Assembly: GCA_946481275.1 (NCBI GenBank)
Contig: CAMLMV010000002.1
Span: 62,001 to 126,000 of the forward strand
Length of the DNA stretch: 64,000 nucleotides
Direction: 5' to 3'
DNA from: an uncultured Massilia sp.
GTDB taxonomy: Bacteria > Pseudomonadota > Gammaproteobacteria > Burkholderiales > Burkholderiaceae
Positions 13,747 to 23,454 of the stretch are shown here, piece after piece. Numbering within the stretch: position 1 is the stretch's first letter; each line of letters opens with the position of its first letter. Both the position numbers and the translations under genes were made by a program. The notes under the pieces are model-generated. The model was given only the letters and a program-made list of their open reading frames with translations, did no database searches and was not told the DNA's origin.

Positions 13747-14208
13747 TCACACGCCTATCAACTCCAACACTTTATCCCACTGCCCTTTCGTGACCGGCGA
13801 AATGGACAACCTGCTGCCCTTCTGCAGCAGCACCATGTCTTCCAGCGCCGGCACGCCACGCATCTCCGTCAACGGCAGATAGCGCCCTTCCGCCACCGCC
13901 GTCACGTCGACGGAGATCCAGCGCGGCTGCTCGCGCGTCGCCTTCGGATCGAAATAGTGGCTGGCAGGGTCGAACTGCGACGCATCCGGATACGCGCCGC
14001 TGGCCACCTTCGCGATGCCCGCGACACCCGGCACGGCGCAACTGGAGTGATAGAACAGGACGCCGTCGCCGACTTCCATCTGGTCGCGCATGAAATTGCG
14101 GGCCTGGTAGTTGCGCACGCCGAACCAGGCGACCGTCTTGCCGGGCGCCTTGAGGACGTCGGCGAAACTCACTTCATCGGGTTCGGATTTCATCAACCAG
14201 TAGCGCAT
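13747..14208 (-). CDS. EVE-domain (PUA-like) protein
   Basis: The 153-residue protein is an EVE domain throughout, with the hallmark YWLMKSEPDEVSFADV and GVRNYQARNFMRD segments. EVE domains belong to the PUA-like fold that reads modified bases in nucleic acids; the closest known relatives are the thymocyte nuclear protein 1 group. The bacterial role is not settled. The gene lies downstream of the zapA-6S RNA unit but beyond a strong terminator, and is convergent with lgt. In many beta- and gammaproteobacteria the gene after 6S RNA is a different one (ygfA). Confidence 0.92.
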   Translation of the reverse strand: MRYWLMKSEPDEVSFADVLKAPGKTVAWFGVRNYQARNFMRDQMEVGDGVLFYHSSCAVPGVAGIAKVASGAYPDASQFDPASHYFDPKATREQPRWISVDVTAVAEGRYLPLTEMRGVPALEDMVLLQKGSRLSISPVTKGQWDKVLELIGV

Positions 14209-14235
14209 GCGCGGTCTCCAATCGAAAGCACAAAT

Positions 14236-14271
14236 GAAAAAGCGGCTGCGAACTTATCGTGCGCAACCGCT
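14236..14271 (-). terminator. Intrinsic terminator of the 6S RNA transcript
   Basis: On the minus strand GCGGTTGCG (14262-14270) pairs with CGCAGCCGC (14242-14250) around an 11-nt loop and is followed by TTTTT. It lies about 10 nt after the 3' end of the 6S RNA and before the EVE gene. Confidence 0.85.
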
Positions 14272-14279
14272 TTGGAATA

Positions 14280-14458
14280 TATCCCCGCCTGTGCCGTTTT
14301 TGCCGGCATCCCGAACCTGATGGCTCAAGGTGGTCGCAGTCAGTTCAATTTCGGGTTCGTCGAACTAGCGACGATCGCGCCCACCGAACATGTTCCACAA
14401 CCTATGCGAAAGAATGGTTCAAGGAATATATGGCAAATCTCGAACACCGCAGGGTAGA
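14280..14458 (-). ncRNA. ssrS: 6S RNA
   Basis: 6S RNA mimics an open promoter and binds sigma-70 RNA polymerase in stationary phase. The call rests on position directly downstream of zapA on the same strand, a length of about 180 nt, and sequence. The 5' part reads CUGCGGUGUUCG...GCC...UCCUUGAACC and the 3' part CACCUUGAGCC...GGUUC...GGCACAGGCGGG, matching the conserved 5' and 3' blocks of gammaproteobacterial 6S RNA. UUUGCC and GGCAAA near the ends pair in the closing stem. An intrinsic terminator follows. Ends are accurate to within about 5 nt. Confidence 0.87.
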
Positions 14459-14502
14459 CGGCAGTTTACTACGATGGCCGGGCATGTCAAACGTTTTTGG
14501 GC

Positions 14503-14814
14503 TCAGGCCAGGTTTTGGTCGGCCGAGAGTGCGGCATCCAACACCGTGTGCATCGCCTCGAGTTTCTGCTTGACTTCCAGGATCGTCAGGTCCGACAAGG
14601 GTCCCTGCGGCGCTTTCACGGACAGGAATTCGGCCGCCACCGACAGCGCCGCCATCACGGCGATGCGGTCCGTGCCCTTGACCTTGCCCGAGTCGCGCAA
14701 AGCGCACATTTTGCCGTCGAGATAGGCCACGGCTTCACGCAGGGTCTTTTCTTCGCCGTCGCGGCAGGCCAGGCGATACGGCATGCCCATGATGTTCACG
14801 TCGAGCTGGATCAT
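14503..14814 (-). CDS. zapA: Cell division protein ZapA
   Basis: ZapA bundles FtsZ protofilaments at the division site. The 103 residues match the family, beginning IQLDVNIMGMPYRLAC and followed by the helical EEKTLREAVAYLDGKM and the DRIAVMAALSVAAEFL segment. The ATG overlaps the stop of the upstream coiled-coil gene by 4 nt, so the two are translationally coupled. The 6S RNA follows, the classic zapA-ssrS order. Confidence 0.95.
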   Translation of the reverse strand: MIQLDVNIMGMPYRLACRDGEEKTLREAVAYLDGKMCALRDSGKVKGTDRIAVMAALSVAAEFLSVKAPQGPLSDLTILEVKQKLEAMHTVLDAALSADQNLA

Positions 14815-15038
14815 TGCGCGGCCTCGGCGTCGTCGGTCGTTTCGGGAGCGGGTTCGAGGTGCGCCAGCAGCGCTTCGACGCGCTGCTGGGCCGCGATCAG
14901 CCGGTTCTTGAAGTCGACGTTTTCCGCGCTGAGCAAGGCGTTCGCCTGGCGCAGCAAATAGTTCTCGCTGCGCAGCGCCTGGGTCAACTGGGCGAGCCGG
15001 TCGATCTTATCGGAGAGGTCTTGGAATTCGGAAATCAT
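14811..15038 (-). CDS. ZapB-like coiled-coil protein (TIGR02449 type)
   Basis: The 75-residue protein is almost wholly a predicted coiled coil (heptads through SDKIDRLAQLTQALRSEN to AQQRVEALLAHL) with an acidic tail. It overlaps zapA by 4 nt and fits the small family found directly before zapA in proteobacteria, thought to be a ZapB-like partner of ZapA in the division ring. The functional link is inferred from context. Confidence 0.85.
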   Translation of the reverse strand: MISEFQDLSDKIDRLAQLTQALRSENYLLRQANALLSAENVDFKNRLIAAQQRVEALLAHLEPAPETTDDAEAAQ

Positions 15039-15260
15039 CCGTAACTATAGGATCGTCTTGAATTTTTCGTCAACAGGCGCGCGTTCGTGTGCGCCCGATC
15101 GTGCGCCCTGTCGCGGACGTTCGATGTTACTCTCATATGCTTATGCGTTCATCAACCGCCGCCCGATCGTGCATCGGGCAGCGCGCCTCCCGCATTGTCC
15201 CAGCACGTCCGAATCGGTTGCGAAACCGCAAAAAAGTTGGTTAAAAGCCGAACACAGTGG

Positions 15261-15290
15261 CTTGAAATGCCAAATTATCGTCCCTATAAT
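15261..15290 (+). promoter_or_regulatory. Heat-shock (sigma-32 type) promoter of groESL
   Basis: CTTGAAA (15261-15267) and CCCTATAAT (15282-15290) are spaced as in RpoH promoters (CTTGAA, about 14 nt, CCCCAT-T). The second box also ends in TATAAT, so sigma-70 could use the same start. The remaining part of the 369-nt gap upstream (15039-15260) shows no further feature. Confidence 0.8.
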
Positions 15291-15316
15291 TAGCACTCGT
15301 TAGTAGAGAGTGCTAA
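15290..15316 (+). promoter_or_regulatory. CIRCE operator (HrcA binding site)
   Basis: TTAGCACTC (15290-15298), nine spacer bases, GAGTGCTAA (15308-15316): an exact CIRCE element. It starts at the last base of the -10 box, where bound HrcA would block initiation. The groES start is about 92 nt downstream. Confidence 0.97.
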
Positions 15317-15407
15317 CAAACCTTTCTACGCCGCGGCGGGTCGATCACACGATGGCCCGCCGGGGTCTCGAAGAATAGCTCGTCAAACCAACTAAAAGGA
15401 GTTTTGC

Positions 15408-15698
15408 ATGAACCTTCGCCCATTGCACGATCGCGTGATCGTGAAGCGTCTCGACCAGGAAACCAAGACCGCATCCGGCCTGATCATCCCCGATGCGGCG
15501 GCCGAGAAGCCGGACCAAGGTGAAGTGCTGGCTGTCGGCAACGGCAAAGTGCAAGAAAACGGCAACGTCCGTCCGCTGGAAGTGAAAGTCGGCGACCGCG
15601 TCCTGTTCGGCAAGTACTCGGGCCAGGCCGTCAAGGTCAACGGCGAAGAGCTGCTGGTCATGCGCGAAGAAGACATCATGGCCGTCGTGGCCCAGTAA
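15408..15698 (+). CDS. groES: Co-chaperonin GroES
   Basis: GroES caps the GroEL ring during folding of client proteins. The 96 residues contain the family signature from [12 protein letters not shown] onward and the mobile loop [13 protein letters not shown] strong ribosome site (AAAGGAG) precedes the ATG. The groEL start lies 38 nt after its stop, and both are under the CIRCE/sigma-32 control region. Confidence 0.99.
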   Translation: MNLRPLHDRVIVKRLDQETKTASGLIIPDAAAEKPDQGEVLAVGNGKVQENGNVRPLEVKVGDRVLFGKYSGQAVKVNGEELLVMREEDIMAVVAQ

Positions 15699-15718
15699 TT
15701 CGTCCAATAACTTCCTGA

Positions 15719-17380
<1,662 letters not shown>

Positions 17381-17415
17381 TTCGCCGTACACGCGCCGTA
17401 TTCCGTCGCACCGGA

Positions 17416-17450
17416 AGCCCGCAGGGTTCGCGCCCTGCGGGCTTTTTCTT
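17416..17450 (+). terminator. Intrinsic terminator of groESL
   Basis: An 11-bp perfect stem (AGCCCGCAGGG with CCCTGCGGGCT) around a 6-nt loop is followed by TTTTTCTTTT. Confidence 0.95.
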
Positions 17451-17525
17451 TTGTCCGGACTAACCGTGCGAGCCTCGATCCGCAGCCGCTGCATACTGGC
17501 GGCATCGACTTGAAGCGGAGGCACC

Positions 17526-17948
17526 ATGGCGGCAGTCAACCTGGACGAACTCGAACACGCGGCCCTCGTCGTCGACGATGGCGAAGGCCGCGCCACCGCC
17601 CTCGTCGCGCGCGCGACGGGCATGATCCACTTGCTCAACGACGACTACATGGACGAGGAAGCGCCGCTGCCGGCCGACCCGGCCGCGGGCGACGGCGACT
17701 ACGTGGCCGTGCCGCCCGCGAGCACGCTCGGCATCGGCGACCAGCTCGTGTTCCGCTTCGCCGCCACGCACCTCGCGGGCGACCAGGCGACGATCCGCGA
17801 CCTGGTCCGCGCCGAAGACACCGACGGCTTCGAGCGCCTGCTCGACGAGCGCGGCGCCACCGAGTCGTGGCAGCGCTTCCGCACCGAGGAAACGCAGACC
17901 GCGCTGCGCCGCTGGTGCGACGAGCACGGGCTGCGGGTCAGCGGCTGA
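17526..17948 (+). CDS. Small acidic hypothetical protein, possibly UPF0158-like
   Basis: A 140-residue acidic protein with a good ribosome site (GGAGG) before the ATG. The C-terminal half (ERLLDERGATESWQRFRTEE then RRWCDEHGL) recalls the UPF0158 fold, where a GRGAFRRFKD-type segment is followed by a helix ending in W..E.GI, but the similarity is weak and from memory. No membrane segment or signal peptide. It follows the groESL terminator and is convergent with a TonB receptor 4 nt away. Function unknown. Confidence 0.75.
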   Translation: MAAVNLDELEHAALVVDDGEGRATALVARATGMIHLLNDDYMDEEAPLPADPAAGDGDYVAVPPASTLGIGDQLVFRFAATHLAGDQATIRDLVRAEDTDGFERLLDERGATESWQRFRTEETQTALRRWCDEHGLRVSG

Positions 17949-17952
17949 CGGC

Positions 17953-20073
17953 TCAGAACCGCGTTTCGAACGCCGCCCGTACACTCGGGCGGCGTACGTT
18001 GACGATGCGGTTGCGCAGCATGCCGCCCGCCGTCGCGTAGCCGCTGTCGTTGACGAAGCCGGAGCCCAGCACGTTCACGGCCGTCACGCGCAGTTGCGAC
18101 GCGGCGTCCAGCTTCCAGGACGCGTAGATGTCGAGGTCGCGCTGCGCATGCAGGTAGACGGTCTGACTGGTGGACGCGCGGACAAGGCCGCCCTGCCTGA
18201 ATCCGAAGTTGGCGCCGGCCGATAAACGGTCGCGCTGCCAGTCGGCGCCGAGGTTGGCGGACAGCGGCACCTGCTGGTCGAGCCGGTTGTCCGGCCCCGG
18301 CACCGCATCCACGTTCGACCAGTTGCGCGCGACGTCGCCGCGCAGGTTCAGCGGCCCCACGGGGAAATGCGTTTCGAGTTGCAGCGTGCGCGTCGTCGCG
18401 CTGCCGACGTTTTCCGGCTGCGACACCCAGCGCCCGCCGGCCGCGTCGAAGCGGACCAGGTTGCGCGTCGTGTCGTCGATGCGGCGCTGCGACGCGCTCA
18501 CCGAGAACAGCGCGCCCGGCGCCCATTCGCGTTCGTAGGCCGCATCGATGGCGAGCGCCAGTTCCGGCTTCAGGTCCGGATTGCCCTGCACGTCCGGCTC
18601 GACCTGGCTGTTGTTCACCGTCGTGTAGCGGTGCGGCAGCAGCGCCTCCATGGCGGGTGCCTTGTACGTGCGCGCGACGGCGAGGCGCACGCGGTCGTTG
18701 CGCTGCCCCGGCAGTTTATACAGCGTCTGGACGATGGGACTGAACACGCTCGACCACGACCGCGCGCTGCCGAAGCCGGCGCCGTCGGCGCGGATGCGCA
18801 CACCTTCCCAGCGCGTGCCGAGATAGGCCGACCAGGCGGGCGTCACCTGCCACTCGTCCTGCGCGTACAAGGCCAGGCGCGTGACGGTGCCCGTGTAGCG
18901 CTCGTCGCCATTGGGGATCACGAGCGAGGGCTGCGTCGGATCGCGTTCGTGGCGCGCATCGTCGCGGTGCGTGCGGCCGGCGTCCCAGCCGGCGGCCAGC
19001 GCATGGCCTTCCCACAGCGGCAAGGTCGCCTTGCCGGTCGTGCCGACGTCGCGGTCGTGACCCGTCGAGTCGATGTCGCGCCGAAGCAGGCCGACGGCCG
19101 GATTGCCGTCCGCATCGCGGTCGCTGCCGTTGTCCGTGTAGCCGGCGGATGCGTTGAACTTCGTCTCCAGCTGGCCGCCACCCTCGAACGCATGCACCCA
19201 CTCGAGCGCCGCGCGCGTCGAACCCATGTCGTTGCTCATGCGGATGTCCTGGCGCGGATACGGCGCGGTCTCGCCCAGCCACGTCGTCACGGGAGAACGG
19301 ACGCCGACGCGGAAGCGGTTCAATGTCGCCAGCCCCTCCAGCGCGAGCGTGTCGCCGCCGTCCAGTGTCCACGCAAGCCGCGGCACGACACTCAGCGTCG
19401 TCAGGTCGCCATGTTCCCGGCTGGCTGTCGTGCGCAGCAGGGTCGGCCGCCCTGCGGCGTCGAATCCTTCCTCGCGACCTTGTACGTCCCCGTCGAAATC
19501 GTTGCGCATCGCCTCCAGCGCCAGCGAATACGAGAAGCGGTCGCGCTTGTCCGCCAGGCGCAGGCTCGCGTTCGGGCTGCGGGTGTCGCGGCCCACTTCG
19601 ATACCGGTCTTGAACTCGCGCTCCCTCGTCCGGACGACCTTCTTCAGCACGATGTTGATGGTGCCCGCGATGGCCTGGGTCGGCAGGTCCGCACTGGCCG
19701 CCCGGCGCACCTCGATGCGCTCGACGGCATCGGGCGCCAGCGTGTCGAACGCGAAGCCGGGCGGCATGCGCTCGCCGTCGACGAGCACCTGCGTGTAGCC
19801 GTTGCCCAGTCCCTGCAGCCGCACCTCGCCCCCACGTCCGGCGCTGCCGTTCACGGTCACGCCCGGGATCCGCCTGAGCGCGTCGAGCAGGTTCGCGTCC
19901 CCGTATTTCACGAGGTCCTCGTGGCGGACGACGATGCGGGCCGCGGTGTCGTCGCGGCGCGGGTCGTAGTCGGTCACTTTGCCGCGCACGTCGACTTGCG
20001 CGGGCGGGGTGTCCTGCGCGAAGGCGGAGGCGGACACGATCAGGGAGGCAAGGATGGTGCAACGTGACGACAT
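17953..20073 (-). CDS. TonB-dependent outer-membrane receptor
   Basis: The 706-residue protein has a signal peptide (ending SASAFA), a plug domain (about 40-160: LLDALRRIPGVTVNG, LQGLGNGYTQVLVDGERMPPG, VERIEVRRAASADLPTQAIAG) and a beta-barrel ending in the expected aromatic residue (AAFETRF). It would import a TonB-energised ligand, probably an iron chelate or other large nutrient; the ligand cannot be read from sequence. It is a different, shorter type than the two receptors at the right end of the window. It is divergent from a beta-lactamase-like gene, separated by an AT-rich gap of 192 nt. Confidence 0.93.
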   Translation of the reverse strand: MSSRCTILASLIVSASAFAQDTPPAQVDVRGKVTDYDPRRDDTAARIVVRHEDLVKYGDANLLDALRRIPGVTVNGSAGRGGEVRLQGLGNGYTQVLVDGERMPPGFAFDTLAPDAVERIEVRRAASADLPTQAIAGTINIVLKKVVRTREREFKTGIEVGRDTRSPNASLRLADKRDRFSYSLALEAMRNDFDGDVQGREEGFDAAGRPTLLRTTASREHGDLTTLSVVPRLAWTLDGGDTLALEGLATLNRFRVGVRSPVTTWLGETAPYPRQDIRMSNDMGSTRAALEWVHAFEGGGQLETKFNASAGYTDNGSDRDADGNPAVGLLRRDIDSTGHDRDVGTTGKATLPLWEGHALAAGWDAGRTHRDDARHERDPTQPSLVIPNGDERYTGTVTRLALYAQDEWQVTPAWSAYLGTRWEGVRIRADGAGFGSARSWSSVFSPIVQTLYKLPGQRNDRVRLAVARTYKAPAMEALLPHRYTTVNNSQVEPDVQGNPDLKPELALAIDAAYEREWAPGALFSVSASQRRIDDTTRNLVRFDAAGGRWVSQPENVGSATTRTLQLETHFPVGPLNLRGDVARNWSNVDAVPGPDNRLDQQVPLSANLGADWQRDRLSAGANFGFRQGGLVRASTSQTVYLHAQRDLDIYASWKLDAASQLRVTAVNVLGSGFVNDSGYATAGGMLRNRIVNVRRPSVRAAFETRF

Positions 20074-20265
20074 GGGACCCCGGCAGGATGATTGTTCAAT
20101 ATGTTAGCCGGACTGTAGCAGTCGATTCCAACTATGCGCAATGTTTACTTCTACTAGCTAGCAATTATGAATTCTTCCAATATGCAGAAAAATTTACTAG
20201 ACACCAACCATTTCTGTTCAGTATCTGCCATACTGCCCTTCCCATCAGCGAGCAGGAAGGACATC
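20074..20265. other. AT-rich divergent promoter region
   Basis: This gap between the divergent TonB receptor and the serine hydrolase is clearly richer in A and T than its neighbours and must hold both promoters. It includes the palindromic stretch CTAGCTAG near 20155-20162. No recognisable Fur box or other named operator was found. Confidence 0.4.
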
Positions 20266-21948
20266 ATGAAACGCATCACATTGCTTGCGGCCTTCCTGGC
20301 CGCCCCCGTAGCAGCCTCGGCCTCGCAGCCCGCGCAGTCGCCAGAACGGCAGATCGACGCGCTGTTCGCCCCGTGGAACCGGCCGGGCATGCCCGGTGCC
20401 GTCGTCGGCGTGATCCGCGACGGCAAGGTGGTGCTGACGAAGCGTTACGGTATGGCCGACATCGAGCGCGGCGTACCGATGTCTCCGTCCGCCGAGTTCT
20501 TCATCGGCTCGATGTCCAAGCAGTTCACCGCGTTTGCCATCCACCTGCTGGCAAAGGACGGCAAGCTGTCGCTCGACGACGACGTCCATCTGTACCTGCC
20601 CGACGTGCCGGACTTCGGCAGGAAGATCACTATCCGCCACCTGATGCACCACACGAGTGGATTGCGCGACTACTTCGACCTGATGGCCATGGCGGGCCTG
20701 CGCCCGGGCGACGTCATCGAGGAGGACAAGGCGCTGGCAACGATCAGGCGCCAGCGCACACTCAATTTCGAACCCGGCCAGCAATGGGACTACTCCAACA
20801 CCGGCTACGTGCTGCTCGCGCGGATCGTGGAACACGTGACCGGCAAACCGTTTCCCGAATTTGCACGCGAACGCATCTTCGTCCCGCTCGGCATGACGCA
20901 CACATTGTTCCAGCAGGACTACCGCACGCTCGTGCCCGGCCGTGTCCTGTCGTACGTGCCCGCCGACACCGGCGGCTACCGGCTCGCGCCGGTCAACATC
21001 TCGATGGCCGGCGACGGCGGCGTGTTGACGACGCTGGGCGACCTGGCCCTGTGGGACCGCAATTTCTACGACGGACGCGTTGGCGGGATGGACGTGATCA
21101 GGCAGATGCAGGCAACCGGCGTGCTCAATGACGGCAAGCCGATCGAGTACGCGTCGGGTCTGTTTGTCCATGCCTACCGTGGCTTGCGGCTGGTCGAACA
21201 CAGCGGCATGGCCGGCGGCTATGGCAACCAGCTGTGGCGTTTTCCAGACCAGCATCTTTCGGTGATGGTGTTCGCCAACACGTCCGACATCGATACGGAC
21301 CTGACCGTGCGCAGGATTGCCGACATGGTCCTGGACCGCGTACCGGGCGCGGCGCCGGCCTCCCCCTCGGCACCCGCGACGACGTTCAAGGAAATCCGGC
21401 TCGACCCTGCCCGACTGGATGCGCTGGTCGGCTTTTACGCGACGTCGCCGCAATCGGGGATCACCTTCACCAAGGAGAACGGCCGGCTGATGGCGCTCGG
21501 CATGGGATTCCCGAAAATGCCCGCGTTTCCCTATAGCGAGCGCGATTTCTTCGCCAGGGTGACGGCCTCCCGCTTCAGCTTCGATCCACCCGGCCCGGAC
21601 GGCATCGTCGCGGGCGGCGTCCTGCACTGGGGCGAGCAGGATATTCCCGCCACCCGCACCACACGTCCGATGCCTTCCGCAGCCGAATTGAAGCGAGTCG
21701 AAGGCGATTTCTACAGCGACGAACTGCACGTCCTGTATTCGATCGCCGGCAAGGACGGCGACCTCGTGCTGACCTATCCGGGTGGCACGGTCACGCTCGG
21801 TTTCAACGGCGAACGCGACTATGAAACCGGCTTCGGCACGCTCAAATACCAGTGCAGCGCCGAGGGCTGCAGCGGGTTCACGGTCAGTACGGAGCGAGCG
21901 CGCAACGTCCAGTTCAGACGGGTCGCACTGGCTTCGGCCAGCCGTTAA
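20266..21948 (+). CDS. Serine beta-lactamase-like hydrolase (class C / PBP family)
   Basis: The 560-residue exported protein has a signal peptide (ITLLAAFLAAPVAASA) and a beta-lactamase/transpeptidase-like domain (about 27-375) with the SxxK motif SMSK (Ser82, Lys85) and the YSN triad starting at Tyr176. A C-terminal domain of about 170 residues follows, as in esterase/peptidase-type members of the family. True beta-lactamase activity is not implied; D-aminopeptidase or esterase activity is as likely. The ATG at 20266 follows AGGAAGGA and gives an intact signal peptide, so the longer frame is rejected. Confidence 0.9.
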   Translation: MKRITLLAAFLAAPVAASASQPAQSPERQIDALFAPWNRPGMPGAVVGVIRDGKVVLTKRYGMADIERGVPMSPSAEFFIGSMSKQFTAFAIHLLAKDGKLSLDDDVHLYLPDVPDFGRKITIRHLMHHTSGLRDYFDLMAMAGLRPGDVIEEDKALATIRRQRTLNFEPGQQWDYSNTGYVLLARIVEHVTGKPFPEFARERIFVPLGMTHTLFQQDYRTLVPGRVLSYVPADTGGYRLAPVNISMAGDGGVLTTLGDLALWDRNFYDGRVGGMDVIRQMQATGVLNDGKPIEYASGLFVHAYRGLRLVEHSGMAGGYGNQLWRFPDQHLSVMVFANTSDIDTDLTVRRIADMVLDRVPGAAPASPSAPATTFKEIRLDPARLDALVGFYATSPQSGITFTKENGRLMALGMGFPKMPAFPYSERDFFARVTASRFSFDPPGPDGIVAGGVLHWGEQDIPATRTTRPMPSAAELKRVEGDFYSDELHVLYSIAGKDGDLVLTYPGGTVTLGFNGERDYETGFGTLKYQCSAEGCSGFTVSTERARNVQFRRVALASASR

Positions 21949-22003
21949 GTTGCCGGACAACACCGCTTGGTTTAGACTGGTTCTTTACCTTTCGCTAACC
22001 GCC

Positions 22004-22453
22004 ATGTCCGCACGTTCGATCCGTCTGCTGAGCGCCACCCTCTTCGCCCTGGCCGCGCTCGCCGCCTGCAAGGGCGAGAAACCGGCGCCGCCGCCGAAGC
22101 CGGCCGCCGTCCAGGCCCCGGCCGTGCCCACGCGCACGCGCGACCAGGCGATCGCCGAACTGATGGCGCTGCCTGAGCTCAAGACGTGGTCGGAACAGAT
22201 CGAAAAGCGCTCGCACGGCGCGGTCCACGGCGCCGTCATCGAGGACGATCCGAACCCGCGCGTCATCGAAGGCAAGAAGTATTACCAGCTGAGCTTCGTG
22301 GAAGACCGCAAGCAGAACGTGCACCGCCGCGCCAGCTTCCTCGTGGCGCACGAAGGCGCCGAGATCCTCGTCGAGGATCTGGACAATGATTCTGTGCAAT
22401 CGCTGGCCGAATGGCGGCGCAATATCCGCAACGTCGAACTGAAGTCGCGTTGA
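22004..22453 (+). CDS. Small predicted lipoprotein
   Basis: The 149-residue protein has a lipoprotein signal (hydrophobic segment ending LAALAAC, with the cysteine about 23 residues in), a short Pro/Lys linker and a soluble domain with EGKKYYQLSFVEDRKQNVHRR and AHEGAEILVEDLDNDSVQSL. The domain looks like a compact alpha/beta unit of unknown function. The ATG at 22004 is chosen because it gives the lipoprotein signal. Its only clear neighbours are a hydrolase 55 nt upstream and a convergent AraC gene. Confidence 0.8.
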   Translation: MSARSIRLLSATLFALAALAACKGEKPAPPPKPAAVQAPAVPTRTRDQAIAELMALPELKTWSEQIEKRSHGAVHGAVIEDDPNPRVIEGKKYYQLSFVEDRKQNVHRRASFLVAHEGAEILVEDLDNDSVQSLAEWRRNIRNVELKSR

Positions 22454-22513
22454 TCGGCCACAAACCAAGGCCCATCCAATCTGTTTATCGTGGATGCTGC
22501 CGCTGACCGTGCA

Positions 22514-22545
22514 GCGCCACCGCCAACTCGCGTGAACGGTGGCGC
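22514..22545. terminator. Hairpin between convergent lipoprotein and AraC genes
   Basis: GCGCCACCG (22514-22522) and CGGTGGCGC (22537-22545) form a 9-bp stem with a 14-nt loop. There is no T-run, so the terminator role rests on position. Confidence 0.5.
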
Positions 22546-22584
22546 CACTCCTCCCCCGGTCGGCGGCGCCTCCCCTTCATCGCT

Positions 22585-23379
22585 TCAAGCCCGCGCCCGC
22601 CACTCCGCCAGGTAATGCTGCGGCGTCTTGCCGAGCAGCTTGCGGAACATGCTCGTGAACGCGCTCGGGCTCGCATAGCCCAGCGACTGCGCAATCCTGC
22701 CCACGCTCTCGCCGCGCGCCAGCATCTCGAACGCATGCGCCAGGTGCACCTGCTGCACCCACTGGCGGTAGTGCAGGCCTGTCTCGCGGGGAAACAGCCG
22801 GATCAGCGTGCGCGCGCTGGCGCCCGCGTCGAGGGCGTAGTCGTCGAGCCGGCGCTGGCTGGCGGGATGCGCCATGATGTCCGCGCACAGGGCTTGCAGG
22901 CGGCGGTCGCGCGGCCACGGTACGGCGATCGGCACCGTCTCCATCGCTTCCAGTTCCGACAGGATCAGCCGCGCCAGCGCCTCGCCGCGCCCGCCGGGCG
23001 GATAGTCGACGGGCTCCGCGGACAGCGCCAGGATCAGCTCGCGCAGCAGCGGACTCACTTCCAGCACCTTGCAGCCGTCGACGAGGCCGCCCGCCGCGTC
23101 CTGCTCGATGTACAAGGTGCGCATGTTGACGCGGCTGAGCATCGTCAGCTCGTGCACGATGCCGGGCGCGATGAGGAGTGCGCGGCGCGGCGGGATGATC
23201 CACACGCCCAGCGCCGTGCGCACCCGCATCACGCCTTCGCTGGCGTACAGCAGTTGCACCCACGGGTGGCTGTGGGCTTCGACCAGTTCGCCGTGCTGCA
23301 CTTCGGACGGCACGGCCGTCACGCTGCGCGGCAGCTTGCGGAACTTCTGGCGGTAGCGGGGAGAGGGCGCGATTGTCAC
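22585..23379 (-). CDS. AraC-family transcriptional regulator
   Basis: The protein has an N-terminal cupin-type sensor region (HSHPWVQLLYASEGVMRVRT, then IIPPRRALLIAPG) and a C-terminal AraC double helix-turn-helix (RRLDDYALDAGASARTLIRL, then VGRIAQSLGYASPSAFTSMF). No ATG lies near the natural N-terminus; a GTG at 23377-23379 (VTIAPSPRYRQ) gives 264 residues, the normal size, while the only upstream ATG would overlap the divergent efflux gene by about 100 nt. It is divergent from the fsr-like gene and probably regulates it. Confidence 0.85.
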   Translation of the reverse strand: MTIAPSPRYRQKFRKLPRSVTAVPSEVQHGELVEAHSHPWVQLLYASEGVMRVRTALGVWIIPPRRALLIAPGIVHELTMLSRVNMRTLYIEQDAAGGLVDGCKVLEVSPLLRELILALSAEPVDYPPGGRGEALARLILSELEAMETVPIAVPWPRDRRLQALCADIMAHPASQRRLDDYALDAGASARTLIRLFPRETGLHYRQWVQQVHLAHAFEMLARGESVGRIAQSLGYASPSAFTSMFRKLLGKTPQHYLAEWRARA

Positions 23380-23454
23380 TTGGGCGACGAAAAATGGAAT
23401 ATGCGTTCGAATAGACAATATTACACTGGCCTGCCATTCCCACCGAAAACCATC

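Noticed and set aside
14280..14458. Small proteins in the zapA-EVE gap
   Set aside because: Open frames there overlap the 6S RNA and lack ribosome sites.
20074..20265. Fur box controlling the TonB receptor at 17953-20073
   Set aside because: The region is AT-rich but no stretch fits the Fur palindrome well enough to claim.
20266..21948. Antibiotic-resistance beta-lactamase
   Set aside because: Only the general SxxK/YSN fold is visible; the extra C-terminal domain fits esterase or peptidase relatives, so resistance is not claimed.
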